DNA from: Bacillota bacterium | GTDB taxonomy: Bacteria; Bacillota; Clostridia; Oscillospirales; Ruminococcaceae | Direction of reading: 5' to 3' | Assembly (NCBI GenBank): GCA_023395695.1 | Contig: JAEWYJ010000079.1 | Coordinates: forward strand, 1 to 13,091 | DNA length: 13,091 bases | In this document: in pieces, positions 5,130 to 11,902 of the stretch | Layout of the letters: each line of letters starts with the position of its first letter | How positions within the stretch are numbered: the first letter of the stretch is position 1 | Position numbers and translations under genes: made by a program | The notes under the pieces: generated by a model | The model's input: only the letters and a program-made list of their open reading frames with translations | Told to the model about the DNA's origin: nothing | Database searches by the model: none

Positions 5130-7091
5130 TTATTCGGCGCTCTCCGCAGCCGGCACTTCCTCGGACGCGTTCTCTTCGAGCAGCGCCTTAATGGAAAGGC
5201 TGATTCTGTGACGCTCGAAATCGAGCTCGGTAATCTTGACCTCGGCCTCCTGCCCGACGGACAGAACGTCGGAGGGCTTGCCGACCCGCTCGCGTGCGAT
5301 CTGGCTGATATGAATGAGGCCGTCGATGCCGGGGATCAGCTCGGCAAACGCGCCAAAGGCGGTCAGCGAGACAATCTTAACCTTGGCGGCCTGGCCGACT
5401 GCATAATTCTTGGCCAGAATAGCCCAAGGGTTGTCCTCATCCTTTTTATAGCCGAGCGAAATCTTCTTCTTCTCGGCGTCAATATCCTTAACATAAACCG
5501 TAATCTCATCGCCGACCTTAACGACCTGCGAGGGATGCTTGATTTTGCCCCAGGACAGCTCGGAGATGTGAATCATACCGTCCACGCCGCCCAGATCGAC
5601 AAACGCGCCATAGTCGGTCAGCGACTTGACAACGCCGCTGTACTGCTTGCCAACCTCAACATCGGCCCAGAACTGCTCCTCAAGCTCCTTTTTCAGCTCA
5701 CGCAGCACGGCACGAATAGAGCCGACTGCACGGCGGCGCTGACGGTTAACTTCAAGAATTTTAAACTTAACAGGCTTTCTCAGAAGAGACTCCAGCTCCT
5801 CGCCGCGCGACATGGTCGCCTGCGAAGCGGGAATAAACACCTTAACGCCGTTGGTCAGGGCCAGCACGCCGCCCTTGATAACCTCGGTGACAACGCCATT
5901 AAGAACCTCGCCGCTGTCCACGGCGCTCATAACCTTCTCAAACCCGGCCTGTGCGTCAAGACGCTTCTTGGAAAGCATCACGGTACCCTCGACATCGTTG
6001 ACACGTACAACCAAGAGTTCGAGCTCGTCCCCCTTATTAACAATGTCCTCGGGTTTCGCGGTGGGATCATCGGTGAGCTCGTTCAGCGGTACATAACCGG
6101 CATGCTTGGTGCCAATATCAACAGAGATCATGTTGGGCTCAATGCTGGTAACAACACCGGTGACCTTCTCCCCGTTATATGTACTTTTGCAAAACTGATT
6201 GAGCATCTCCTCAAAGCTAAGCTCTTCCTGATTCTGATTCTCCAAAATCTCACTCATGGTTTCGTGTACCTCCTTAATTATGCAAGCAGGCGTAGACGCG
6301 CCTGCCGTGATACCGATGGAATAAAGGCCGGTAAAATCCTTTGGATTTAGCTCATCTGCAGTTTCGATTGCAACAGTCCTGCAAAATGCGCTGCAGATGC
6401 CTGCAAGCTTGACCGTATTTGAACTATGCCGGCCGCCAATCACCAGCATGACGTCAGAACCCGATGCCAGCTTGGCCGCTTCCTGCTGACGCAAGGAAGT
6501 AGCATTACATATTGTATCAAATATTTTTGCGTTTGTACACACTTTTTTTGCGGTGCTGATACAATTTTCCCACTCATTTTTATTGAAAGTTGTCTGCGCT
6601 ACAAAATACACCGTGTTTTTAGACAAAATATCCTTATTTGTATCATTTAAAAGCTCCTGACAGCTGGAAACGACCAAAACCGACCCGCTGCAATGCCCCA
6701 TAATGCCCTGAACCTCGGGATGATTACGGTCTCCGACAATGACCAGCGCCGCGTCCGGTTCGACCAGACTGACGATTTTATGAATCTTCGCGACAAACGG
6801 ACAGGTTGCATCGGTATAAGACATTCCCGCCTCCCGAAGCTGCGCGTAAACCTCGGGCGCAACTCCGTGGGAGCGTATGATGACCCGGCGTCCCTCGGTA
6901 TTCTCCGCAACCGAATCAATCACCGAAACGCCCTGACGCGCCAGAGCCTGCACAAACTGCGTATTGTGGATCAGCGGCCCCAGCGTACAGACGCAATCGC
7001 CTGCGTCAAGCGCCCGCTGCACCATGTCGACGGCGCGCTGTACGCCAAAGCAAAAGCCCGCTGTTTTGGCAAGGGTTATTTTAGCCTTCAC
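5130..7091 (-). CDS. ispH-rpsA: IspH-RpsA fusion: HMBPP reductase joined to S1-domain ribosomal protein
   Basis: This 653-residue protein joins two enzymes-in-one as known in clostridia. Residues 1 to about 285 are IspH, which reduces HMBPP to IPP and DMAPP in the last step of the MEP isoprenoid pathway. The iron-sulfur ligands are Cys14 (GFCFG), Cys97 (ATCPF) and Cys195 (CNATS). His43, His75, His124 and Glu126 match the substrate pocket of the E. coli enzyme. Residues from about 307 onward hold four S1 RNA-binding repeats, near 307-375, 393-460, 480-548 and 565-633. The third and fourth (DYGAFVDLGGVDGMIHIS, FGAFAELIPGIDGLIHIS) are the most canonical. The start is GTG 7091, overlapping plsC by 11 nt, with a GGGGGG ribosome binding run upstream; the longer frame has no such site. 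It is the last gene of the operon. Confidence 0.95.
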   Translation of the reverse strand: MKAKITLAKTAGFCFGVQRAVDMVQRALDAGDCVCTLGPLIHNTQFVQALARQGVSVIDSVAENTEGRRVIIRSHGVAPEVYAQLREAGMSYTDATCPFVAKIHKIVSLVEPDAALVIVGDRNHPEVQGIMGHCSGSVLVVSSCQELLNDTNKDILSKNTVYFVAQTTFNKNEWENCISTAKKVCTNAKIFDTICNATSLRQQEAAKLASGSDVMLVIGGRHSSNTVKLAGICSAFCRTVAIETADELNPKDFTGLYSIGITAGASTPACIIKEVHETMSEILENQNQEELSFEEMLNQFCKSTYNGEKVTGVVTSIEPNMISVDIGTKHAGYVPLNELTDDPTAKPEDIVNKGDELELLVVRVNDVEGTVMLSKKRLDAQAGFEKVMSAVDSGEVLNGVVTEVIKGGVLALTNGVKVFIPASQATMSRGEELESLLRKPVKFKILEVNRQRRRAVGSIRAVLRELKKELEEQFWADVEVGKQYSGVVKSLTDYGAFVDLGGVDGMIHISELSWGKIKHPSQVVKVGDEITVYVKDIDAEKKKISLGYKKDEDNPWAILAKNYAVGQAAKVKIVSLTAFGAFAELIPGIDGLIHISQIARERVGKPSDVLSVGQEAEVKITELDFERHRISLSIKALLEENASEEVPAAESAE

Positions 7092-7698
7092 GGTTTTCGC
7101 CCCCCAATCCCAGCAATGCCAGAATCTCATCCCAAACGCGCTTGGTCGCCCGCTTTAGGGCGCGCGGAGAATCCTCGTCCAGCCCCAGCGCGGCGTAGGG
7201 TATCACCGTGCCAAAGCGCACACAAATCCGGCTGCGAAAGCGCAGCGGGCGTTCGTATGTAACGGCGCAGGGCAATACATCGGCCTGCGTCATTTTGGCG
7301 ATCAGCGCCATACCGGACTTTGGCTTACCCGGTTGTCCGGCCAAAAACCGGGTTCCCTCCGGAAAAATGCCCAGCACATAGCCTGCACGGGTCAGCCCCG
7401 CACAGTATTCAATCGTCGACAGATCCCCCGCCCCGCGCGAAACCGGAACAATGCCCAGCCAGCGAAAAAGCCATTGCAGCCCCTTTATGCGCATCAGCTC
7501 CGCCTTGGCCATATAGCGCACCCACGGCTTTAGCCGCAGCACCAGCACCACCGGGTCCAGATAGGAGGTGTGGTTGCTTGCCATAATGTAGCCTTTGTCG
7601 TTTTGAGGGATATTATGCATCCCATCATACTCAATACGAAATGCAATTGGCAGCAAAAACCCGACCACGGCTCTGGCCAGCTTAAAAAACCACTGCAT
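7081..7698 (-). CDS. plsC: 1-acyl-sn-glycerol-3-phosphate acyltransferase
   Basis: This 205-residue membrane-associated acyltransferase makes phosphatidic acid from lysophosphatidic acid. It shows the family's HX4D motif (NHTSYLD, His43 to Asp48), FPEGTR (112-117) and KSG (127-129). An N-terminal hydrophobic segment covers about residues 7-20. ATG 7698 is preferred over a TTG at 7719: it lies 1 nt after the cmk stop codon (TGAGATG) with AGGGAGA about 10 nt upstream, which suggests translational coupling. The order cmk-plsC-ispH is conserved in many clostridia. The length is short for the family but complete in the catalytic core. Acyl donor (acyl-phosphate, ACP or CoA) cannot be decided here. 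Confidence 0.93.
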   Translation of the reverse strand: MQWFFKLARAVVGFLLPIAFRIEYDGMHNIPQNDKGYIMASNHTSYLDPVVLVLRLKPWVRYMAKAELMRIKGLQWLFRWLGIVPVSRGAGDLSTIEYCAGLTRAGYVLGIFPEGTRFLAGQPGKPKSGMALIAKMTQADVLPCAVTYERPLRFRSRICVRFGTVIPYAALGLDEDSPRALKRATKRVWDEILALLGLGGENREG

Positions 7699-7699
7699 C

Positions 7700-8371
7700 T
7701 CAGAGTTTCTCCCTAACAACGGTGGTCATGCGCTCAAGCGTTTCGTTAAACGTCAGGTCGGTGCTGTCTATTAAAACCGCATCCTCCGCCTGACACAGCG
7801 GCGCCGTCGCGCGGTGAGAATCGTTGTGGTCGCGCTGCTTTATTTCATCCAGAATGGTCTGGAAATCCACAGCCTGCCCTTTTTCCATATACTCTAAATA
7901 GCGCCGGCGCGCGCGCGCCTGCGGCGTTGCTGTCAGAAAAAATTTTATTTTTGCGTCGGGCAGCACAACGGTGCCTATATCCCGGCCATCCATTACAACG
8001 CTGTTCTGCCGGGCCAGGTCGCGCTGCAAATCAAGCAGAAAATCGCGCACCGCCGGAATGGCCGACACGTTGGAAGCCGCCATAGACATTTCGGGCAGGC
8101 GTATGGCCTCGGTAATATCCTCACCGTTTAAGAGCATACGCTGCAGGCCGTCGACATATTTCATCTCGATGGCAATGTCATGCAGCAATGGCACAACCTC
8201 TTTAGCGTCGGTTGTGTCAGAAACGCGGGGATGCGCATAGTAGCCGATTGAGCGGTAGAGCGCACCGGTATCCACGTAAATATAGCCCAGCTTTTGCGCC
8301 AGTGCGCGCGCAATGGTGCTTTTGCCGGCAGCCGACGGGCCGTCGATTGCAATAGCAGTGGTTTTATTCAT
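7700..8371 (-). CDS. cmk: (d)CMP kinase
   Basis: This 223-residue cytoplasmic enzyme phosphorylates CMP and dCMP with ATP. The P-loop GPSAAGKST is at 11-19, YVDTGALYR at 32-40, the CMP-binding DGRDIGT at 128-134, and the lid and arginine region RARRRYLE at about 152-159 with RDHNDSHR at 180-187. ATG 8371 follows the flavoprotein stop codon by 1 nt (TGACATG), with GAGGGA upstream, and the long N-terminal extension of the open frame is discarded because it lacks a ribosome binding site. Length is typical of the family. It sits in the middle of the operon, translationally coupled on both sides. Confidence 0.97.
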   Translation of the reverse strand: MNKTTAIAIDGPSAAGKSTIARALAQKLGYIYVDTGALYRSIGYYAHPRVSDTTDAKEVVPLLHDIAIEMKYVDGLQRMLLNGEDITEAIRLPEMSMAASNVSAIPAVRDFLLDLQRDLARQNSVVMDGRDIGTVVLPDAKIKFFLTATPQARARRRYLEYMEKGQAVDFQTILDEIKQRDHNDSHRATAPLCQAEDAVLIDSTDLTFNETLERMTTVVREKL

Positions 8372-8372
8372 G

Positions 8373-9635
8373 TCATTCTTCCCTCTCTTTTGCCGCCGCA
8401 GTCCGCGCTGCAACGGAAAGACCCGCCAGATAACCGGTTGAGAAGGCAATCTGCAGGTTAAAGCCCCCCGTGAGGGCGTCTACATCCAATAATTCGCCCG
8501 CAAAATACAGCCCCTGCACCAGCTTGGATTCCATCGTTTTTGGCTGCACCTCGGTCACCTTAATTCCGCCGCGGGTAACGACCGCTTCTTCAATCGGCCG
8601 CAGGGAAACCGGCTTGACCTCAAAGCCCTTAAGTGCCTCGCACAAGCGTAGCCGCTGGGCTTTGGTAATGGCGTTGACCTGCGTTTCCGCGTCGATACCA
8701 GATTGCAGCACCACAACCGGAATCAGGCTTTTGGGCAGCAGACGGTCAAGCGCATTCTTAAAGGCGCGGTTTTTCATCTCGGAAAAATCGCGCAGCAGCC
8801 GATTATCCAGCTGTTGCAGGTCGAGCCCGGGCTTTAGGTCAATGGTCATGGTATAGTCGGCGGCATTGCCTTCTATCTCGCTTGATGCGGTCAGCACCAG
8901 CGGCCCGGAAATGCCAAAATGGGTAAACATCAATTCCCCAATCTCAGAAACGGCCCTGTGTTTACCTTTACTGACGGTAAGCGTCACGTTTTTTAACGAC
9001 AGGCCCATCAGCTCGGGGCACCACTTGTCCGACGTGACAATAGCGGTCAGCGACGGCACCGGCGGCATAACGGTATGCCCCACCGACCCGGCAAGGCTGT
9101 AGCCGTCGCCGGTTGACCCGGTGAGCGGGTAGCTTTTGCCGCCGGTCGCCAGCAGCACCGCTTTTGCAGCATAGCGCGCGCCATCCGCCGTTTCAACGCC
9201 GGCAACCCGCCCATCCTGACAATGCAGCGCCGTCACGCGGTTCTGGCGGAATATGACGCCATGCTCTTTGGCAAAGCAGGTCAGGGCATCGACAATATCC
9301 ATGGCCTTGTCCGACTGCGGAAAAACCCGCGCGCCCCGCTCGGTTTTAAGCGGCACGCCGCAATTTTCAAAAAACCGCATCACATCCTGCGGCGAGAAAG
9401 CGTCAAAGGCGCTGTATAAAAAGCGCGGGTTGCGGCGCACCGACTCAATCAGGCGGTCTCGCGTGCAATTATTGGTTACATTACAGCGGCCCTTGCCGGT
9501 AATCATAATTTTACGCCCGGCGCGGGCATTTTTATCAAGCATCAGCACGCGGGCGCCCCCCAGAGCCGCCTGTCCCGCCGCCATAAGGCCGGCTGCGCCT
9601 GCCCCCACAACAATAAAATCGAATTTTTCTTTCAT
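8373..9635 (-). CDS. HI0933/YhiN/BaiN-like NAD(P)/FAD-dependent oxidoreductase
   Basis: The 420-residue flavoprotein begins with an FAD-binding motif, VVGAGAAGLMAA at about 9-20. It continues with the family signature GRKIMITGKGRCNVTNN (40-56), LLATGGKSYP and TGSTGDGY in the middle, and a C-terminal FAD segment GLYFAGELLDVDALTGGFN. The family is widespread, and most members have no proven substrate. BaiN in bile-acid-converting clostridia is one named relative, but nothing here indicates bile-acid metabolism. The start is ATG 9635, overlapping the rpiR stop by one base (TGATG). No strong ribosome binding site is visible, so translation probably depends on coupling to rpiR. Synteny with cmk, plsC and ispH is common in clostridia and argues for a housekeeping role. 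Confidence 0.9.
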   Translation of the reverse strand: MKEKFDFIVVGAGAAGLMAAGQAALGGARVLMLDKNARAGRKIMITGKGRCNVTNNCTRDRLIESVRRNPRFLYSAFDAFSPQDVMRFFENCGVPLKTERGARVFPQSDKAMDIVDALTCFAKEHGVIFRQNRVTALHCQDGRVAGVETADGARYAAKAVLLATGGKSYPLTGSTGDGYSLAGSVGHTVMPPVPSLTAIVTSDKWCPELMGLSLKNVTLTVSKGKHRAVSEIGELMFTHFGISGPLVLTASSEIEGNAADYTMTIDLKPGLDLQQLDNRLLRDFSEMKNRAFKNALDRLLPKSLIPVVVLQSGIDAETQVNAITKAQRLRLCEALKGFEVKPVSLRPIEEAVVTRGGIKVTEVQPKTMESKLVQGLYFAGELLDVDALTGGFNLQIAFSTGYLAGLSVAARTAAAKEREE

Positions 9636-10507
9636 CAACGGTCGTTATCGTCAGCCTTGGTATAAATCTCATAACGCTCCCAAATGCGTTCGAGCTCAGA
9701 ATAAGCGCGGCTGGTCTCCTCTCTTCTCTTGATGCCAACCGCGACAATCAACGCATTTAACAGCGATAGCGGCGCGACGAGCGAGTCGACAAACGAGGCC
9801 ATCTCGCTGCGCGCATTTAAATGCAGGTCGGCCAGCTCGGCTATGGGCGACAGGCTGGAGTCGGTAATGGCCACCGTAGTGGCTTCGCGCTCCTTGGCAA
9901 ATTTCATGGCGGTCAGCGTGCGCTTGCTGTAGCGCGGGAAGCTGATACCGACAAAAACGTCGCCCTTGCCGAGATTTAAAAGCTGCTCAAACACATCCGA
10001 GGTGGAAGCGGAGGTGACGAGGCGCACGTTATCAAAAACATGGTTGAAGTAAAACGCCAGAAAGCTGGCAAGCGAGGCCGAGGAACGAATGCCAATAATA
10101 TAAATGGTACGCGCGGTTAAAAGCGCATCGATGGTGGTAGAAAATTCCTCGCGCGAAACCTCCTCAAGCGTGCGGCGGATCTTGTCGATATCCATCGTCA
10201 GAACGCGGTTGAGAATGTCGGCGTCGCCAACCTGAGTACCGGTCAGCTCCATGCGCTGCACGGTGGTCAGGCGGTTGCGGATCAGCTCCTGCAACGAGCG
10301 CTGCAGCTGTGGGTAACCGTCGTAGCCCAGCTCGGACGCAAAGCGCACCACCGTCGACTCACTGACGCCGACGGCTGTGCCCAGCCGCGCGGCCGTCATA
10401 AAAGCAGCCTTATCGTAGTGTTCTACAATATAGCGCGCGATCTGCTTTTGTCCCTTTGAAAGCTTAGGCATCATATTTGTGATTAAGCTGATCAAATCTT
10501 TGTGCAC
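9635..10507 (-). CDS. MurR/RpiR-family transcriptional regulator (HTH + SIS domains)
   Basis: The 290-residue regulator has an N-terminal HTH_6 domain (about 1-77, with LGTAVGVSESTVVRFASELGY as the recognition region) and a sugar-phosphate-binding SIS domain from about 120 to 255 (IYIIGIRSSAS, VFVGISFPRYSKRT, VAITDS). The family usually senses phosphosugars. The start GTG 10507 lies 8 nt after AGGAGG; the longer open frame begins upstream of the promoter and is rejected. It is the first gene of the operon, with a consensus-like extended -10 promoter and an inverted repeat flanking it, so autoregulation and control of the downstream genes are plausible. A short GTGCA/TGCAC hairpin (10502-10516) lies between the ribosome binding site and the start codon. 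The effector and targets are unknown. Confidence 0.9.
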   Translation of the reverse strand: MHKDLISLITNMMPKLSKGQKQIARYIVEHYDKAAFMTAARLGTAVGVSESTVVRFASELGYDGYPQLQRSLQELIRNRLTTVQRMELTGTQVGDADILNRVLTMDIDKIRRTLEEVSREEFSTTIDALLTARTIYIIGIRSSASLASFLAFYFNHVFDNVRLVTSASTSDVFEQLLNLGKGDVFVGISFPRYSKRTLTAMKFAKEREATTVAITDSSLSPIAELADLHLNARSEMASFVDSLVAPLSLLNALIVAVGIKRREETSRAYSELERIWERYEIYTKADDNDR

Positions 10508-10535
10508 AAAATGCACCTCCTGTTCATTTAAAATC

Positions 10536-10563
10536 AGTATAGCAGATGCAGGAGAAAAATCAA
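10536..10563 (-). promoter_or_regulatory. extended -10 promoter of the rpiR-ispH-rpsA operon
   Basis: On the minus strand, TTGATT (10558-10563), a 16-nt spacer and TATACT (10536-10541), with TGC immediately before the -10 box. Predicted start near 10530 gives a short leader containing AGGAGG at 10516-10521. It overlaps one arm of the inverted repeat at 10545-10553. Confidence 0.7.
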
Positions 10564-10596
10564 GCAAATGCAGTTTATTTATGAATGTCCTGCATC
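10545..10596. repeat. 9-bp perfect inverted repeat at the rpiR promoter, candidate operator
   Basis: GATGCAGGA (10545-10553) and TCCTGCATC (10588-10596) are perfect inverted copies with centres 43 bp apart, about four helical turns. One arm lies in the spacer between -35 and -10, the other about 25 bp upstream of the -35 box. Partial related copies (AAATGCAG at 10566-10573, AATGCAAATG near 10631) lie nearby. Binding by the adjacent RpiR-type regulator is inference. Confidence 0.5.
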
Positions 10597-10707
10597 ATTT
10601 TCTTTTAATCGGTCGTTTCAGGGCGCAAATGAATGCAAATGTATAGGGTCGGGGTATAAATTGACATTCCTCGGCCACGGGTGCGCCACAAAAGCGTATT
10701 TCCGTCA

Positions 10708-11121
10708 TTACGGCCTCTCGGGCTGACGAAGCAGCGACAGCACTCTTATACGTTTATAGTTCAGCGATTTGTCGTACATAACCCATTCGCCGCTGCGCTG
10801 CACATTGGCGTCAATGGCTACGCCGCCCGCTGCCATCAGGTTTTCGAGCACCCGGTGCGAAATCGGCTCCAGAATAATGGCCAGCTCAAATTGCGCGTCA
10901 TCCTCCTGCAATTCGGCGACCGAGGTCGCCATGCGTACCGCCGTACAGCGCCTTCGCAGCGCCTCGTACAGATGCTTTGCCTGCGGGCTGTCGCCGAACA
11001 CCAGCGCCTTGCAGCCTTGCAGCGGCCGGTCCGATTCCATACGCGCAATGCGCAGCAGCTGGCGCACCTGTTCGTCTGCGCCGGTGATCGGCGCATCGTT
11101 TTCAAAATGCTGTTTTTCCAC
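10708..11121 (-). CDS. hypothetical protein, Rossmann-like, unrecognised
   Basis: The 137-residue frame has coding character: alternating predicted strands and helices (KALVFGDSPQAKHLYEAL, TAVRMATSVAELQ, FELAIILEP, ISHRVLENLMAAGGVAID) typical of a Rossmann-like or methyltransferase-like fold. VFGDS near residues 41-45 may be a phosphate or cofactor loop. It ends VMYDKSLNYKRIRVLSLLRQ. I recognise no family. The start is GTG 11121 with GGGGG 7 nt upstream, but that site lies inside a terminator-like hairpin, so the true start may be later; no later ATG or GTG has a better site. It sits between spoVG and rpiR on the same strand with gaps of 160 and 200 nt. No terminator is visible after it. The 10597-10707 gap holds nothing else I can name. 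Confidence 0.6.
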   Translation of the reverse strand: MEKQHFENDAPITGADEQVRQLLRIARMESDRPLQGCKALVFGDSPQAKHLYEALRRRCTAVRMATSVAELQEDDAQFELAIILEPISHRVLENLMAAGGVAIDANVQRSGEWVMYDKSLNYKRIRVLSLLRQPERP

Positions 11122-11163
11122 AAAAACGCCCCCATACGATGAGAATAATTCATCTTATGGGGG
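11122..11163 (-). terminator. terminator-like hairpin between spoVG and the 137-residue gene
   Basis: On the minus strand CCCCCATAAGATGA pairs with TCATCGTATGGGGG (13 of 14 positions, one G-A mismatch) around a 7-nt loop, followed by CGTTTTTG. It is about 120 nt after the spoVG stop codon and directly abuts the GTG start of the next gene. It may terminate spoVG transcripts, or control the next gene by hiding its GGGGG site. Confidence 0.65.
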
Positions 11164-11281
11164 AAATTTAAAATTGGTGCAAACCTGGTATGAATATGCA
11201 TTTCTTTTAAACAGTCGGCTAAGGCATTCCGGCAGCAAGCCGGTGTGAACAAAAGGGCGCGTCCATGCCGATCACGCATGA

Positions 11282-11584
11282 TCAGCTCTGTGTATCCTGC
11301 TCGGGCGTGCTTTCGCGCTTTTCTATTGTTTCGATATGCGCGTGATATTCCTTGAGAATTTTCTCTTCCAGCTCCTTGCGCGCCTCGCTCGTGATTGGGT
11401 GGCAGATATCCCGAAAGTTACCCTGCTCGTCCCGACGGCTGGGCATGGCAACAAACAGGCGTTCCGGGCCGTCTATCACCTTAATGTCATGTATGGCAAA
11501 ATCGTCTCCAAGCGTCAGCGACACCAGCGCACGCAGCCGGCTTTCTTCGTAAATTGTTCTGATTCGGATGTCGGTAATCTTCAT
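11282..11584 (-). CDS. spoVG: septation/sporulation regulator SpoVG
   Basis: The 100-residue product is a close match to SpoVG, a small nucleic-acid-binding regulator that affects septation, sporulation and envelope genes. Recognisable segments are MKITDIRIR at the start, LRALVSLTLGDDFAIHDIKVIDG (about 18-40), and FVAMPSRRDEQGNFRDICHPI (about 44-64), followed by a helical, charged tail. ATG 11584 has AGGAGGG 6 nt upstream; a GTG six codons earlier would put this site inside the coding region and is rejected. It is transcribed divergently from murC and away from it. A convincing promoter was not found. It is not next to purR or glmU as in Bacillus. Confidence 0.96.
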   Translation of the reverse strand: MKITDIRIRTIYEESRLRALVSLTLGDDFAIHDIKVIDGPERLFVAMPSRRDEQGNFRDICHPITSEARKELEEKILKEYHAHIETIEKRESTPEQDTQS

Positions 11585-11632
11585 TTTTGTCCCTCCTGTC
11601 ACCGCTATTATCAGCAGATTGGAAAATATTTA

Positions 11633-11661
11633 TTCACTTTATTCGGGCTGCGTGCTATAAT
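11633..11661 (+). promoter_or_regulatory. strong candidate promoter toward murC (distal)
   Basis: TTCACT (11633-11638), a 17-nt spacer and a perfect TATAAT (11656-11661), preceded by TGC. Transcription would start near 11668, leaving an unusually long leader of about 235 nt before the murC start. Confidence 0.6.
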
Positions 11662-11804
11662 TTTAGTGTTACGTTAAAATCAGTTTGCTGTAAATTCTGT
11701 TTCAATATTTTAAAACGCACAAAACAGGACGGCTTTGTATGCTTTAAATTAAAACAGACGTTTTTATTGAGGATTCGTGTTAAAATCGGCGGTGACGGAT
11801 TATG

Positions 11805-11832
11805 TTCAATTTCTGTCGCCCACAATTATAAG
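11805..11832 (+). promoter_or_regulatory. weaker candidate promoter of murC (proximal)
   Basis: TTCAAT (11805-11810), a 16-nt spacer and TATAAG (11827-11832), giving a leader of about 65 nt. Another extended -10 (TGTTAAAAT, 11778-11786) lies just upstream without a good -35 box. Confidence 0.35.
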
Positions 11833-11902
11833 TGAAAATATTCCTTTCTGCCCTCAACCCGGTTGAGCGCAGCATCAGGTAAATACTTTGGAGGTGGCAG
11901 CG

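Larger units (their letters stand above)
11585..11902. other. AT-rich divergent intergenic region between spoVG and murC
   Basis: This 318-nt stretch is visibly AT-rich compared with the flanking genes. It holds the spoVG and murC ribosome binding sites and at least two candidate promoters toward murC. The octamer TTAAAATC occurs twice (11674 and 11780 regions), and a weak ACAAA/TTTGT hairpin lies near 11717-11735. I see no convincing coding frame; an 82-codon plus-strand frame lacks a ribosome binding site and a protein-like sequence. Confidence 0.6.

Noticed and set aside
5208-6350. 380-codon plus-strand open frame opposite ispH-rpsA
   Set aside because: It lies entirely antisense to a strongly supported gene, has no ribosome binding site and a biased composition typical of the mirror of a coding strand.
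11230-11244. CCGGC/GCCGG hairpin after spoVG as terminator
   Set aside because: Only 5 bp and not followed by a U-tract; the hairpin at 11122-11163 is far stronger.
10836-11279. 147-codon minus-strand frame starting 2 nt after spoVG
   Set aside because: No ribosome binding site, Arg/Cys-rich non-protein-like sequence, and it overlaps the better 137-residue frame.
11595-11720. sigma-H-type promoter for spoVG, as in Bacillus
   Set aside because: A GAATTT -10-like element exists, but no AGGA-type -35 lies at the required spacing.
11587-11835. 82-codon plus-strand frame in the spoVG-murC gap
   Set aside because: No ribosome binding site, begins inside the spoVG upstream region, and reads as random AT-rich sequence.
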